Part shown: one piece after another, positions 32,691 through 41,632 of the stretch
Position numbering within the stretch: the stretch's first letter is position 1
Layout of the letters: every line of letters begins with the position of its first letter
From: JANQMX01 sp965247175
GTDB taxonomy: Bacteria; Pseudomonadota; Alphaproteobacteria; Kiloniellales; DSM-21159
Length of the DNA stretch: 64,000 nt
Assembly: GCA_965247175.1 (NCBI GenBank)
Contig: OZ252006.1
Location: 4,402,001-4,466,000, forward strand
Reading direction: 5' to 3'
Notes under the pieces: generated by a model
What the model was told of the DNA's origin: nothing
Databases searched by the model: none
Seen by the model: only the letters and a program-made list of their open reading frames with translations
Position numbers and translations under genes: made by a program

Positions 32691-33650
32691 TCAGGCAGCT
32701 TGCCGCAGCTCCAGTCCGGCGGACTCCTCGAGCCCGAGCATGAGGTTGAGGCTCTGCACGGCGGCACCCGATGCGCCTTTGCCCAAATTGTCGAGCTGGG
32801 CCGCAAGCAGCGCCCGATGCCCGTCCTCGCTGCTGAAAACGTGGAGACGCAGCAGGTTCGTGCCGTTGAGCGCCTCCGGGTCGAGCTCGCCCGCTGCTCC
32901 GCTGTCCGCCAAAGGAGTCACGTCGACATAGCGGCGTCCAGCGTACCACTCGGCCAATACTGCCTGCAGGTCCGCTGCGCTTGGCGCGCCTTCCAGGTCG
33001 GTCAGATGCAATCCGATCTGAACCAGCATGCCTTGGGCGAAGCGCCCGACGCTGGGCACGAAGAGCGGCGGCCGGGCGAGCAGGCCATAGCGCTCCATCT
33101 CCGGCAGGTGCTTGTGCTTCAGCGAGAGGCCGTAGAGATAGTGCGCCGGTGCCTCTCCTGCCGCCTCGCCCTCGAAGCGTTCGATCAGACCCTTGCCACC
33201 ACCCGTGTAGCCGGAGACGGCGTGAATGGCGACGGGGTAGTCGGCGGGCAGCAAGCCTTGGGCAACCAGGGGGCGGAGCAGGGCAATGGCGCCCTGCGGA
33301 TAACAGCCTGGATTGGCGACAAAGCGCGCACTGGCCACCTTGGCTTCATGGCCCGGTTCCATCTCCGGAAAGCCGTATACCCAGCCCTCAGCCACCCGGT
33401 GGGCCGTTGAGGCGTCGATGATCCTTGTGCGGTCGTTTTCGAGGAGAGTGATGGCCTCCCGCGCCGCGGCATCGGGCAGGCAGAGGATGGCCAGATCCGC
33501 GGCATTCAGAAGCTCGGCCCGGGCGGTGGCATCCTTGCGGCGGTCCTCGGGAATCGACAGCAAGGTCAGATCGCGTCGGCCGGACAGACGCTGCCGGATT
33601 TGCAAACCCGTGGTGCCTGCTTCGCCGTCGATAAAGATCTTCGCTGTCAT
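32691..33650 (-). CDS. argC: N-acetyl-gamma-glutamyl-phosphate reductase
   Basis: A 319-residue ArgC of the shorter type 2 form. The NADP loop is EAGTTGLQI near the start, and the catalytic Cys116 lies in NPGCYPQGA. It reduces N-acetylglutamyl phosphate to the semialdehyde in arginine synthesis, in the cytosol. It stands alone here, not in an arginine operon, which is common in alphaproteobacteria. TRAP binding protein follows 94 bases on. No truncation is seen; 310-320 residues is normal for type 2. Confidence 0.93.
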   Translation of the reverse strand: MTAKIFIDGEAGTTGLQIRQRLSGRRDLTLLSIPEDRRKDATARAELLNAADLAILCLPDAAAREAITLLENDRTRIIDASTAHRVAEGWVYGFPEMEPGHEAKVASARFVANPGCYPQGAIALLRPLVAQGLLPADYPVAIHAVSGYTGGGKGLIERFEGEAAGEAPAHYLYGLSLKHKHLPEMERYGLLARPPLFVPSVGRFAQGMLVQIGLHLTDLEGAPSAADLQAVLAEWYAGRRYVDVTPLADSGAAGELDPEALNGTNLLRLHVFSSEDGHRALLAAQLDNLGKGASGAAVQSLNLMLGLEESAGLELRQAA

Positions 33651-33711
33651 GGCTTGGTCCGCCGTTGTTGCAGGACACCAGACTTATTGCCACTTCGGTT
33701 CGAGCGCAAGT

Positions 33712-34332
33712 TCAGGCCAGCTCAGACTCCGTTTCCCGCAGCAGGCGATGAAATGCGGCTACGGCGGCTTTTGGACCCTTGGGCGCCGTCCAGACGGCCT
33801 GGCCCACCATCAGAAAATCGGCGCCGGCTTCGACCAGCGCCGGGGCAGTCTCCAAGGTGATGCCGCCCCAGGCGATGCAGGGCACCTCCATCAATTCAGC
33901 CCACCAAGTGATGGTCTCCAACTCGTTCGAGTCGAAGATGACATAGTCCGCCCCAGCTTCACCGGCGACCATAGCGAGATGGCGCGAGCTGTCGCAGTTG
34001 GCGCCGACGATGACGTCCTCGCCCAGGGCCTGCTTAACCGAGCGGATGGCCACGGGGTTGGGCGGAAGCTGGAGTCCGTCGCAATCCGCCTTACCCGCAA
34101 CATCGGCACGGTTCTCGACCAGCAGCGCCACGTCGCGCTTCTGCGTCAGCGGGCGGACCGAGTCGAGAACTGCGCAGAGCTGCTCCTCTGTTGCGCCCTC
34201 GTCGCGCAACAGAAAGGCTGCCACATCGCCGCCGCTGAGCGCTTTCTGCAACGTCGGCAGAAAGGCCGCCAGCTCAGTTTCGCCGGAAGCCAAGCCCGGC
34301 GGGGCGACGAGATACAAACGACAATCGGACAC
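33712..34332 (-). CDS. thiamine phosphate synthase family protein (ThiE-like)
   Basis: A 206-residue TIM-barrel protein of the ThiE/TenI family. DGLQLPP near 84-90 and the GADYVIF and WGGITLETAPALVEAGADFLMVG stretches give the barrel (the latter split as WGGITLETAP and ALVEAGADFLMVG). The classic ThiE pyrophosphate-binding residues are only partly present, so it may be a divergent paralogue rather than the main enzyme. It closes the tkt-gap-fba block, 42 bases after fba, a position I associate with alphaproteobacteria. thiD is elsewhere in the window. Confidence 0.8.
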   Translation of the reverse strand: MSDCRLYLVAPPGLASGETELAAFLPTLQKALSGGDVAAFLLRDEGATEEQLCAVLDSVRPLTQKRDVALLVENRADVAGKADCDGLQLPPNPVAIRSVKQALGEDVIVGANCDSSRHLAMVAGEAGADYVIFDSNELETITWWAELMEVPCIAWGGITLETAPALVEAGADFLMVGQAVWTAPKGPKAAVAAFHRLLRETESELA

Positions 34333-34374
34333 GAGGATCTTTTGCTTATGCGCGGCGTGCCTGGTTAGCCCGGA

Positions 34375-35295
34375 TCAGAACTTGCCCTGGTAGATCTTGA
34401 TGATGTTGTCGAGCATCGCCATGGCGTCGTCCCGGGGGCGCTGGAAAGTGTTGCGCCCAATGATGGAGCCGTTGGCACCGCCCTTGGCGATCAGGCGAAT
34501 CTCGTCATAGACCGCATCGGTGCCTTTGGCGCCGCCGCCGGAAAAGACGACGATGCGGCGGCCGTTGAAGGAGGCCTGCATGACGTGGGCGATGCGCTTG
34601 TCGAGGCTGGAGAGGTCGAAGCCGGCGGCCTCGATCGCCTTCTTCGCCTCGGGCTGCTCGATGTGGTCGGTTGGCGGCTTGACCTTAATGATGTGGGCAC
34701 CGAGCAGGGCCGCCATATGGGCCGCGTAGGCGCAGACGTCGATGCCGGTTTCGCCGGCTTTGGAGAGGTTGCCGCCGCGCGGATAGGACCAAACGACGAC
34801 AGCGAGGCCAAATTCCTTGGCTTCTTCGGCCAGCTCGCGAATCTCCTCGATCATCTCGAACTGCTCTTCGGAGCCAGGGTAGATGGTAAAGCCGATCGCG
34901 GCGCAGCCCAGGCGCAGAGCGTCATGGACGCTGCCGGTGATCGCCTGGTCTTTGCTGGTGGCGTGACTGTTGGAGCTGTTCAGCTTGAGGATCGTCGGCA
35001 CAGCGCCGGCGAAGCTGTCGGCGCCGGCTTCGAGCAGGCCGAGCGGCGCGGCAAAGGCGCTCAGCCCGGCATCGACCGCAAGCTGATAATGGTAGTGCGG
35101 GTCATAGCCAGCAGGGTTGGGCGCAAAGGAGCGGTCCGGGCCATGCTCGAAGCCCTGATCGACCGGCAGAATGACCAGCTTGCCCGTGCCGCCTAGCTTG
35201 CCGTGCATCAGGATGCTGGCGAGCTTCGCCTTTGTCCCGGGGCAGTCGCTCTCGTAGTTGGCGAGGATACGCTTGACGCGCTGAGTGATTTTCAT
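34375..35295 (-). CDS. fbaB: fructose-bisphosphate aldolase class I (DhnA type)
   Basis: A 306-residue aldolase of the archaeal/DhnA class I group. VDQGFEHGPD near 45-54, the VWSYPRGG segment and the Schiff-base Lys in HIIKVKPP mark it, and the phosphate loop SGGGAKGTD follows. It splits fructose-1,6-bisphosphate in glycolysis and joins trioses in gluconeogenesis, without metal. It lies in the tkt-gap block in the same direction, with the unknown gene 120 bases upstream and the thiE-like gene downstream. Confidence 0.93.
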   Translation of the reverse strand: MKITQRVKRILANYESDCPGTKAKLASILMHGKLGGTGKLVILPVDQGFEHGPDRSFAPNPAGYDPHYHYQLAVDAGLSAFAAPLGLLEAGADSFAGAVPTILKLNSSNSHATSKDQAITGSVHDALRLGCAAIGFTIYPGSEEQFEMIEEIRELAEEAKEFGLAVVVWSYPRGGNLSKAGETGIDVCAYAAHMAALLGAHIIKVKPPTDHIEQPEAKKAIEAAGFDLSSLDKRIAHVMQASFNGRRIVVFSGGGAKGTDAVYDEIRLIAKGGANGSIIGRNTFQRPRDDAMAMLDNIIKIYQGKF

Positions 35296-35415
35296 GAGGC
35301 GGCTCCCGGCTGCTGGACTGTCGTTGACACGGCGTTGACTGGCTGACCGGCAACCTCGGGCCTGCGCGCCAGCCGCCGGTTCACGAAGGCTTGATAGAGA
35401 AGGCAGCAGCGCATT

Positions 35416-35889
35416 TCAATCTTGACCGTAAAGTGTGTTTTTTCGCCAAAGCCAGGCGCGGCAGGCGGCGAAGGGGTCGGGTTGGTCCAACAGGTCGAAG
35501 CAGTCGAAGGCTTCGTCTGTCACCTCGGCACCGAGCTGCTGGGCGATGCTGGCGAGCCTCTCGCCGACGTCCGGCCGTCCGGTAAAGCGAATATGGTCGA
35601 CGCCGGCACGCAGGGCGCGCAACGCCGTCCCGGCTTCGTCCGAACAATCGAGATAGGCGGTGAAGACGGCCTGAGGATAGGCCGATGTCGCCTGGCGCAG
35701 CATTGCTAGCCAGAACAAAGGGCCCAGGCTTGCACCGGCGCCACTTGCCGAGACGAGGACTAGCCCTTCTGTCCCATCCGAGGCCGCGGCTAGTGCCGCC
35801 TCGACGTGCTGCAAGGAATGAACGACAAGAGCCGGGCGCAGCGAGACGGGGGTGCTGACCCTTTCCGTCTCGCCGGCCCGTTTCGGCAC
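35416..35889 (-). CDS. protein of unknown function between gap and fba
   Basis: A 157-residue protein, if it starts at the GTG at 35889. An ATG at 35964 would overlap gap by 58 bases and give 182 residues. The fold looks alpha/beta: strands VLVSASG, VFTAYLD and VDHIRFTG alternate with helices, and it ends in a Trp-rich WLWRKN tail. I see no named motif. It takes the place where pgk usually stands between gap and fba, but it is far too short for a kinase and has no phosphoglycerate kinase motif. It may be a barrel-like regulatory or binding protein. Confidence 0.6.
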   Translation of the reverse strand: MPKRAGETERVSTPVSLRPALVVHSLQHVEAALAAASDGTEGLVLVSASGAGASLGPLFWLAMLRQATSAYPQAVFTAYLDCSDEAGTALRALRAGVDHIRFTGRPDVGERLASIAQQLGAEVTDEAFDCFDLLDQPDPFAACRAWLWRKNTLYGQD

Positions 35890-35906
35890 TACGCGCGCTT
35901 GCGCCG

Positions 35907-36914
35907 CTAGATCAGCTTGCCGAGCGCGGCAGCCGTATCGCTCATGCGACAGGAGAAGCCCCACTCGTTGTCGTACCAGGTCATCACCCGCACGAAATCA
36001 CCCTCGAGCACCTTGGTGCCGTCCATATCGAAGATCGAACTGGCCGGGTGGTGGTTGAAGTCGACCGAGACCAGGGGCTCGTTGTTGACGGCGAGAACGC
36101 CTTTGAGCTTGCCGCTGGCAGCCTTGGCCATCGCCTCGTTGATGGCTTCCACATCGGCCTTCTTCTTCAAGTTGACCTTGAGATCGACCAGGCTGACGTT
36201 GGGTGTCGGAACACGGATGGCGACGCCGTCCAGCTTGCCGGCCAGCTCCGGCAGAACCAAGCCGACGGCACGGGCGGCGCCGGTGGAGGTCGGAATCATC
36301 GACACGGCCGCCGCACGGGCGCGATGCAGGTCCTTATGCAGGGTGTCCACCGTCCGTTGGTCGCCGGTGTAGGCGTGAATGGTGGTCATGAAGCCCTTTT
36401 CGATGCCGTAGTTCTGATGCAGCACGTGCGCCACTGGGGCCAGGCAGTTTGTGGTGCAGGAGGCGTTGGACACCACCTTGTGGCTCTTCTTCATCTTCTT
36501 GTCGTTGACGCCGTAGACGACGGTGACGTCGGCATCGCTGCACGGGGCGGAAACCAGAACCTTCTTTGCTCCGCCTTCAAGATGGGCAGCAGCCTTGTCC
36601 CGGCTGTTGAAACGGCCGGTGCACTCCATGACGAGATCGACGCCCAGCTTCTCCCAAGGCAGCTTTGCCGGGTCTGTCTCGTTCAAGACGCGAACGGAGG
36701 TGCCGTTGACCTTCAGGGTCGACTTGGTGGCCTGCACCTTGCCGGGGAAGGGGCCGTGCACCGAGTCGTACTTCAACAGGTGGGCGTTGGCCTCAACCGA
36801 ACCCAGATCGTTGATCGCAACGAACTCGATGTCTTTGCGCCCGGACTCCAATGCCGCGCGAAACACCATTCGACCGATGCGGCCGAAGCCGTTGATGCCA
36901 ACCTTCAACGCCAT
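35907..36914 (-). CDS. gap: glyceraldehyde-3-phosphate dehydrogenase, type I
   Basis: A 335-residue GAPDH. NAD loop NGFGRIGR (8-15), catalytic Cys153 in SNASCTTNC and the assisting His in IHAYTGDQR. The acidic Asp36 (AINDLG) favours NAD. It converts glyceraldehyde-3-phosphate to 1,3-bisphosphoglycerate. It follows tkt by 72 bases on the same strand. GGGAGGAATTGGGAG lies before the ATG. One gap gene is present in the window. Confidence 0.96.
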   Translation of the reverse strand: MALKVGINGFGRIGRMVFRAALESGRKDIEFVAINDLGSVEANAHLLKYDSVHGPFPGKVQATKSTLKVNGTSVRVLNETDPAKLPWEKLGVDLVMECTGRFNSRDKAAAHLEGGAKKVLVSAPCSDADVTVVYGVNDKKMKKSHKVVSNASCTTNCLAPVAHVLHQNYGIEKGFMTTIHAYTGDQRTVDTLHKDLHRARAAAVSMIPTSTGAARAVGLVLPELAGKLDGVAIRVPTPNVSLVDLKVNLKKKADVEAINEAMAKAASGKLKGVLAVNNEPLVSVDFNHHPASSIFDMDGTKVLEGDFVRVMTWYDNEWGFSCRMSDTAAALGKLI

Positions 36915-36986
36915 CTCCCAATTCCTCCCACGTTGTGGGCGGCCCGTCTCTTTCTCGGTGCCGACCCGGTGTTAGTGACATTACTC

Positions 36987-38999
36987 CTACAACCAGGCCT
37001 TGACCTTATCGGCAAGATCTTGCGCCGTGATCTCGAAGTGCTTGTACAAATGGGCAGCCGGTGCCGAAGCACCAAAGCTTCTCATGCCGAGAAATCCACC
37101 GTCGCTGCCGACCCAGCGTTCCCAGCCGAGCGGCGAGGCCGCCTCGACCGCGAAATGGAGAATGCCTGGGCCGAGCACCTCATCGCGGTAATGCTGCGGT
37201 TGCGCGGAGAAAAGTTCCCAGCTCGGCAAGGACACCACCGCGGCGAAGACCTCCTCGGCTTCAAGCAGGCGCTTGGCCTCCAGCGCAACCGAGACCTCTG
37301 AGCCGGAGGCGATCAAAGTGACCTGGCGCGGACCGTTGGCGGACTCGAGGATGTAGCCGCCGTAGGCACACCAGTTCTCGTCATGGTGCTCCTTGCGCAC
37401 GTTGGGCACGCCCTGTCGGGTCAAGGCGATGACGGAAGGCCCGTCTTGGTTCTCCAGGGCCAGCTCCCAGCACTCAGCCGTTTCCACCAAGTCCGCCGGA
37501 CGAAACACCTTTAGGTTTGGAATGGCGCGCAGGGCAGCGAGCTGCTCCACCGGTTGGTGGGTCGGCCCGTCCTCGCCAAGGCCGATCGAGTCGTGGGTCA
37601 TGACGTAGATGACGCGCTGCTCCATCAGAGCCGAAAGGCGGATGGCCGGACGGCAGTAGTCGGTGAAGACGAGGAACGTGCCGCCGTAGGGGATGATGCC
37701 GCCGTGCAGAGCCAGGCCGTTCATGGCCGCGGCCATGCCGTGCTCCCGCACGCCGTAGTGTACATAGGCGCCGTTGAAGTCATCAGCCGTGATGACCGCC
37801 TGGCTTTTGGCCTTGGTGTTGTTGGAGCCGGTGAGATCGGCAGAACCGCCGATCAGCTCAGGCAAGACGGGCGCCAATGCCTCAAGCACGCGCTGCGAGG
37901 CGACGCGGGTCGCGATGGACTCCGGCGTCTCGACGGCCTGTTTCTTGACGCTGCGAATGGCTTCGCCGAGCGCATCCGGAAGGGTGCCGGCCTGCCGCCG
38001 CTCGAACTCGGCACGCTCGTCTTCCGGCTGTTTGGCCAGGCGTTCGCGCCAAGCAGCGGACTCTGCTGCACCGGCGGCACCGATCTCGCGCCAAGCGGCA
38101 AGATTGTCCTCCGGCACCTCGAAGGGCTCGGAGGACCAGCCGAGGTGCTCTCGCGCTGCGGCGATCTCTTCCTCGCCGAGCGGGGCGCCATGGGTCGCGG
38201 CCGTGCCTTGCTTGTTGGGGGCGCCGAAGCCGATCTGCGTACGGCAGGCGATCATCGACGGACGCTCGTTCTTCTGAGCTTCCTCGATCGCCGCGGCAAT
38301 CGCCTCGGCGTCGTGACCGTCGACCCGCTGGGTATGCCAGCCGCAGGCGTCAAAGCGCGCGACCTGGTCGTCGGAGACGGCCAGATCGGTCGGCCCATCA
38401 ATCGAAATGCTGTTGTCGTCGAACAGCACCGTCAGCTTGCCGAGGCGCAGATGGCCGGCCAGGCTGATCGCTTCGTGGCTGATGCCCTCCATCAGACAGC
38501 CGTCACCGACGATGGCATAGGTGCGGTGGTCGACCAGCGCGTCGCCGAAGCGAGCGTTGAGGATGCGCTCTGCCAAGGCCATGCCAACGGCATTGCCGAG
38601 CCCCTGGCCGAGCGGGCCCGTGGTGGTCTCGATGCCGCCAGCCACACCGAACTCCGGATGGCCCGCTGTCTTGCTGCCGAGCTGCCGGAAGTTGATCAGC
38701 TCCTCGATGGTCATGTCCGGGTAGCCGGTGAGGTGCAGCAAGGAGTAAAGCAGCATGGACCCGTGCCCGGCGGAGAGCACGAAGCGATCGCGATCCGGCC
38801 AATCAGGCGAGGTTGGGTCAAACTTCAGAAAGCGCTGAAACAGAACCGTCGCTACATCCGCCATCCCCATGGGCATACCGGGGTGACCGGAGCGCGCTTT
38901 CTGCACCGCATCCATCGATAAGAAACGAATCGTATTGGCCAAGTCGTCGTGCGTCATGGCTTCGGCCAAATCGTCCTGCTGTGCCGTCAAAGCTGTCAC
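36987..38999 (-). CDS. tkt: transketolase
   Basis: A 670-residue transketolase. His39 in SGHPGMP, the thiamine-diphosphate motif GDG (165-167) with NSIS about 30 residues on, and the catalytic His/Glu region GVREHGMAAAMNG. The C-terminal domain is complete. It moves two-carbon units in the pentose phosphate pathway (and Calvin cycle where present). I start it at GTG 38999, with GGAAGG nine bases upstream; TTG 39017 and ATG 38957 are alternatives. It heads the tkt-gap block. Confidence 0.95.
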   Translation of the reverse strand: MTALTAQQDDLAEAMTHDDLANTIRFLSMDAVQKARSGHPGMPMGMADVATVLFQRFLKFDPTSPDWPDRDRFVLSAGHGSMLLYSLLHLTGYPDMTIEELINFRQLGSKTAGHPEFGVAGGIETTTGPLGQGLGNAVGMALAERILNARFGDALVDHRTYAIVGDGCLMEGISHEAISLAGHLRLGKLTVLFDDNSISIDGPTDLAVSDDQVARFDACGWHTQRVDGHDAEAIAAAIEEAQKNERPSMIACRTQIGFGAPNKQGTAATHGAPLGEEEIAAAREHLGWSSEPFEVPEDNLAAWREIGAAGAAESAAWRERLAKQPEDERAEFERRQAGTLPDALGEAIRSVKKQAVETPESIATRVASQRVLEALAPVLPELIGGSADLTGSNNTKAKSQAVITADDFNGAYVHYGVREHGMAAAMNGLALHGGIIPYGGTFLVFTDYCRPAIRLSALMEQRVIYVMTHDSIGLGEDGPTHQPVEQLAALRAIPNLKVFRPADLVETAECWELALENQDGPSVIALTRQGVPNVRKEHHDENWCAYGGYILESANGPRQVTLIASGSEVSVALEAKRLLEAEEVFAAVVSLPSWELFSAQPQHYRDEVLGPGILHFAVEAASPLGWERWVGSDGGFLGMRSFGASAPAAHLYKHFEITAQDLADKVKAWL

Positions 39000-39312
39000 C
39001 TTAGCTCGCCTTCCCAATCAAGCCTGAACTGTGGAATGTCATCTGAAGCCGGGCCTTGCCCGGATGTGCCGCGTTGGGCCGCGCCCCTCCGCAGCAGAGC
39101 CGACCGGACTCTGTTGTAGGAACTGGTGGCGCCCTATCCAAGGTTTATGATCGTAGCGCCCAGCGCGAACCGCCGGGAAGGGGCTCCGTAGCACGGCAGG
39201 CGGCACAATGCCTTTGCCATACCAGGGGGTCAACTGATCGGCGAGCCGTCCGGCATTTGGAGAGGCCGGCCGGCGGCAAGCGGGTTGTCCACTCCCCGCA
39301 TCAAGAAAACTT
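39000..39312. other. intergenic stretch between tkt and the DUF4164-zapA unit
   Basis: About 310 bases without a supported gene. A small GC hairpin (CCGGGC-CTT-GCCCGG, 39049-39063) lies near the tkt start but has no T-run. It must contain the tkt promoter on the minus strand, though no clear box stands out. I see no RNA family in it. Confidence 0.4.
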
Positions 39313-39340
39313 TTGAATCAATGCCATGGCGGGTTACACT
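39313..39340 (+). promoter_or_regulatory. predicted promoter of the DUF4164-zapA-6S unit
   Basis: TTGAAT (39313-39318) and TACACT (39335-39340) with a 16-base spacer, about 70 bases before the DUF4164 start. Matches to consensus are 4/6 and 4/6. Confidence 0.5.
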
Positions 39341-39411
39341 AAAGCGGGGTTTGCGAATGGAAGACTATGTACCGACGTCGTTTAGCTGCGAAGGGAAGGC
39401 GGGGGTAACAG

Positions 39412-39642
39412 ATGCCGACCATCGATGAAGCACAAATGCGCCTGACTCGAGCGATGGACCGCTTGGAACGCGCCGTCGCCGGCAAGGCAGAAAACACGGA
39501 AGCGATCAAATCGGCGCTGCTCGCCGCCAAGCGCGAGAGCGAGGCTTTGAAGGACGTCGTCCATCTGGTCTCGCAACGTTTGGACGGTGCGATCTCGCGC
39601 GTCGACAAGCTGCTTGACGAGGGGCGTCATGGCCAGAGTTAA
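39412..39642 (+). CDS. DUF4164 family coiled-coil protein
   Basis: A 76-residue protein that is almost wholly helical, with heptad-like spacing (MRLTRAMDRLERAV, then VVHLVSQRLDGAISRVDKLL). It matches the small DUF4164 family often found directly before zapA in alphaproteobacteria. It overlaps zapA by 14 bases, so translation is coupled. A role next to the Z-ring is suggested by this linkage only. The start ATG follows GGGGGTAACAG. Confidence 0.78.
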   Translation: MPTIDEAQMRLTRAMDRLERAVAGKAENTEAIKSALLAAKRESEALKDVVHLVSQRLDGAISRVDKLLDEGRHGQS

Positions 39643-39958
39643 GGTAACGGTGGCGGGCCGGGCCTACGACTTGGCCTGTGACGACGGTGAGGAAGGTAAG
39701 GTTGCCGAACTGGCGGCCATGGTCGACCGGCGGGCCAGCGAGCTGATGGCCAGCATCGGCAGCATCGACGAGCGGCGGCTGTTTCTTATGGTCGGTATTT
39801 TGTTGGCTAACGATCTGCAGGCTGCCGGAGGGCAGGGCAAGGCGTCCGGGCTGACGACCGGTAAGATGAGCGCCAAAGAGAAGGAGGCCGCAGCGGAGTG
39901 CCTCTTCGGAGCCGCTGGGCAACTTGAATCTCTTGCCGCACGCATCGAGGACGCCTAG
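39629..39958 (+). CDS. zapA: cell division protein ZapA
   Basis: A 109-residue ZapA. The N-terminal beta hairpin domain (VKVTVAGRAYDLAC) is followed by helices with the conserved RRASELMA and RRLFLMVGILLANDLQ segments, then a Ala/Gly/Lys linker and a final helix. It bundles FtsZ filaments at midcell as a dimer or tetramer. The start is ATG 39629 inside the DUF4164 gene; the longer frame from 39587 has no family match. 6S RNA follows 12 bases after the stop, the usual alphaproteobacterial order. Confidence 0.92.
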   Translation: MARVKVTVAGRAYDLACDDGEEGKVAELAAMVDRRASELMASIGSIDERRLFLMVGILLANDLQAAGGQGKASGLTTGKMSAKEKEAAAECLFGAAGQLESLAARIEDA

Positions 39959-39970
39959 GTAACCGGCTTT

Positions 39971-40132
39971 CAGTCGTGCTGCGGGGTGCGTCAGGCATCT
40001 TCTATCCCCGGGGCCACTCTTCTCCAAATGGGAGCTGTCCCTGTTCGGGCCCTGGTCCGGATATCACGGCGCCCACCTGCTGATGCAGGCCTTGGAGGAT
40101 GAAACCGCCAACGGCCCACGCGGCACGACCTG
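39971..40132 (+). ncRNA. ssrS: 6S RNA
   Basis: A 162-base stretch between zapA and ygfA, the standard alphaproteobacterial 6S locus. The ends pair: CAGTCGTGC near 39971 with GCACGACCTG near 40123-40132. The interior is largely self-complementary around an expected central bubble, with TATCCCCGGGGCC on the 5' side. 6S RNA mimics an open promoter and binds housekeeping RNA polymerase in stationary phase. Identity rests on position and fold by eye; exact ends are approximate. Confidence 0.82.
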
Positions 40133-40145
40133 ATTTGCTGACTAA

Positions 40146-40766
40146 GTGGCCAATGCCATAGCGGAGGGGGCGAAGCCGGTGAGCAGCAGCTTGGCGGAAG
40201 AGAAGATCGTCTTGCGCAAGGAGATGGCCCGCCGACGCCGGCAAGCGATGGACAGCGCGCCGGTGGATTTTGCCGAGCGCCTCCTCGCAAGCTTCAGCGC
40301 CGTTGACCTTCCGCCGCCGACGGTCGCGTCCGGCTACTTGCCCATCCGCAGCGAGCTCGACCCGCGCCCACTGATGGCACATCTGGCGGCGGCCGGCTGG
40401 CGTCTCGCCCTGCCGGTGGTTGTCGCCGCAAACAGCCCTCTGCTCTTTCGTGCTTATAGCTTCGGCGATAACCTTGTGCGGGGCAGCTTCGACACCGAGG
40501 TGCCGGCCGAGGACAAGCCGGAGCTTCGGCCGCAGCTTCTCCTTGTGCCGTTGCTGGCGTTCGACCGCAGCGGCTATCGCCTGGGCTACGGCGGCGGTTT
40601 CTATGACCGTACCCTGTATGAACTGCACAGGCTGCACCATGTCCAAGCGGTGGGAGTCGCCTTTGCCGCGCAGGAGATCGAGCAGGTGCCGAGAGATGCC
40701 ATGGACCATTGTCTGGACTGGATCGTGACGGAACGCGAAGCCATCGCTGTCGACCGCGAGGCGTAA
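40146..40766 (+). CDS. ygfA: 5-formyltetrahydrofolate cyclo-ligase
   Basis: A 206-residue enzyme. The N-terminal helix K-x-x-L-R-K-E-M-A-R-R-R is typical, YLPIRSELDPRPL binds the folate tail, and the C-terminal YGGGFYDRTL loop is the ATP/phosphate site. It converts 5-formyl-THF to methenyl-THF with ATP. The start is GTG 40146, just after the 6S RNA, which also fits cotranscription with it. ymdB-like follows nine bases on. Confidence 0.92.
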   Translation: MANAIAEGAKPVSSSLAEEKIVLRKEMARRRRQAMDSAPVDFAERLLASFSAVDLPPPTVASGYLPIRSELDPRPLMAHLAAAGWRLALPVVVAANSPLLFRAYSFGDNLVRGSFDTEVPAEDKPELRPQLLLVPLLAFDRSGYRLGYGGGFYDRTLYELHRLHHVQAVGVAFAAQEIEQVPRDAMDHCLDWIVTEREAIAVDREA

Positions 40767-40775
40767 GGGGCAGCC

Positions 40776-41618
40776 GTGATCAAGCTTCTTTTCTGCGGCG
40801 ATATCGTTGGCCGCCCTGGGCGGGACGCAATCGTGCGCGAGGTGCCGGCCCTGCGCCGCAAGCTGGGGCTCGACTTTGTCATCGCCAACGGAGAGAACGC
40901 GGCCGGCGGCTTTGGCATCACTCGGAAGATCTGCGACGAGCTGCTCGCCAACGGTGTCGATGTCATCAGCGGCGGCAACCACAGTTGGGATCAGCGCGAA
41001 GCCCTCGGGTTCATCGATGCCGAGCCACGTCTGCTTCGGCCGATCAACTACCCGACCGGAACGCCGGGCCGCGGCCTTGCCAGCTTCACCTTGCCGGATG
41101 GGCGCAAGCTGATGGTCGTCAGCGTCATGGGCCGGCTCTTCATGGATCCCCTCGACGACCCTTTCGCTGCGCTCGAGAAGGTGCTGACGCAGTATCGTCT
41201 TGGGGTCGGTCTTCATGCCATCGTGGTGGACTTCCATGCCGAGGCGACCAGCGAGAAGATGGCCATCGCGCACCACCTGGACGGCCGTATTTCCTTCCTG
41301 GTCGGGACCCATACCCATGTGCCGACCGCCGACGCCCAGATCCTGCCTGGCGGCACGGCCTATCAGACTGATGCCGGCATGTGCGGCAACTACGATTCTG
41401 TCATCGGCATGGACAAGACGGCCCCGATCGCCCGCTTTGCGCGCAAGCTGCCCACAGAGCGGCTGAGTGTTGCCGATGGCGAAGGGACACTGTGCGGGGT
41501 CTATGTCGAGATTGAAGAGCGCAGCGGGCTCGCCCAGCGCATCAGCCCGGTGCGCTTGGGTCCACGGCTGGAGCCGATTGTGCCAAGCCCGGCGGCGTTG
41601 GAGAACGCCGAAGTCTAG
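40776..41618 (+). CDS. TIGR00282 family metallophosphoesterase (YmdB-like)
   Basis: A 280-residue phosphoesterase. The binuclear metal ligands appear in order: GDIVGRPGRD (Asp8), NGENAAGG (Glu and Asn near 38), GGNHSWDQ, then HAEATSEK, GTHTHVPTAD. It resembles YmdB, which hydrolyses 2',3'-cyclic nucleotides. The GTG start is nine bases after ygfA, so it is in the same transcript. Function in alphaproteobacteria is unproven. Confidence 0.9.
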   Translation: MIKLLFCGDIVGRPGRDAIVREVPALRRKLGLDFVIANGENAAGGFGITRKICDELLANGVDVISGGNHSWDQREALGFIDAEPRLLRPINYPTGTPGRGLASFTLPDGRKLMVVSVMGRLFMDPLDDPFAALEKVLTQYRLGVGLHAIVVDFHAEATSEKMAIAHHLDGRISFLVGTHTHVPTADAQILPGGTAYQTDAGMCGNYDSVIGMDKTAPIARFARKLPTERLSVADGEGTLCGVYVEIEERSGLAQRISPVRLGPRLEPIVPSPAALENAEV

Positions 41619-41632
41619 TGACGAGTTGGAGA

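Noticed and set aside
35416..35889. Shortened phosphoglycerate kinase between gap and fba
   Set aside because: No phosphoglycerate kinase motif is present, and the protein has under half the needed length.
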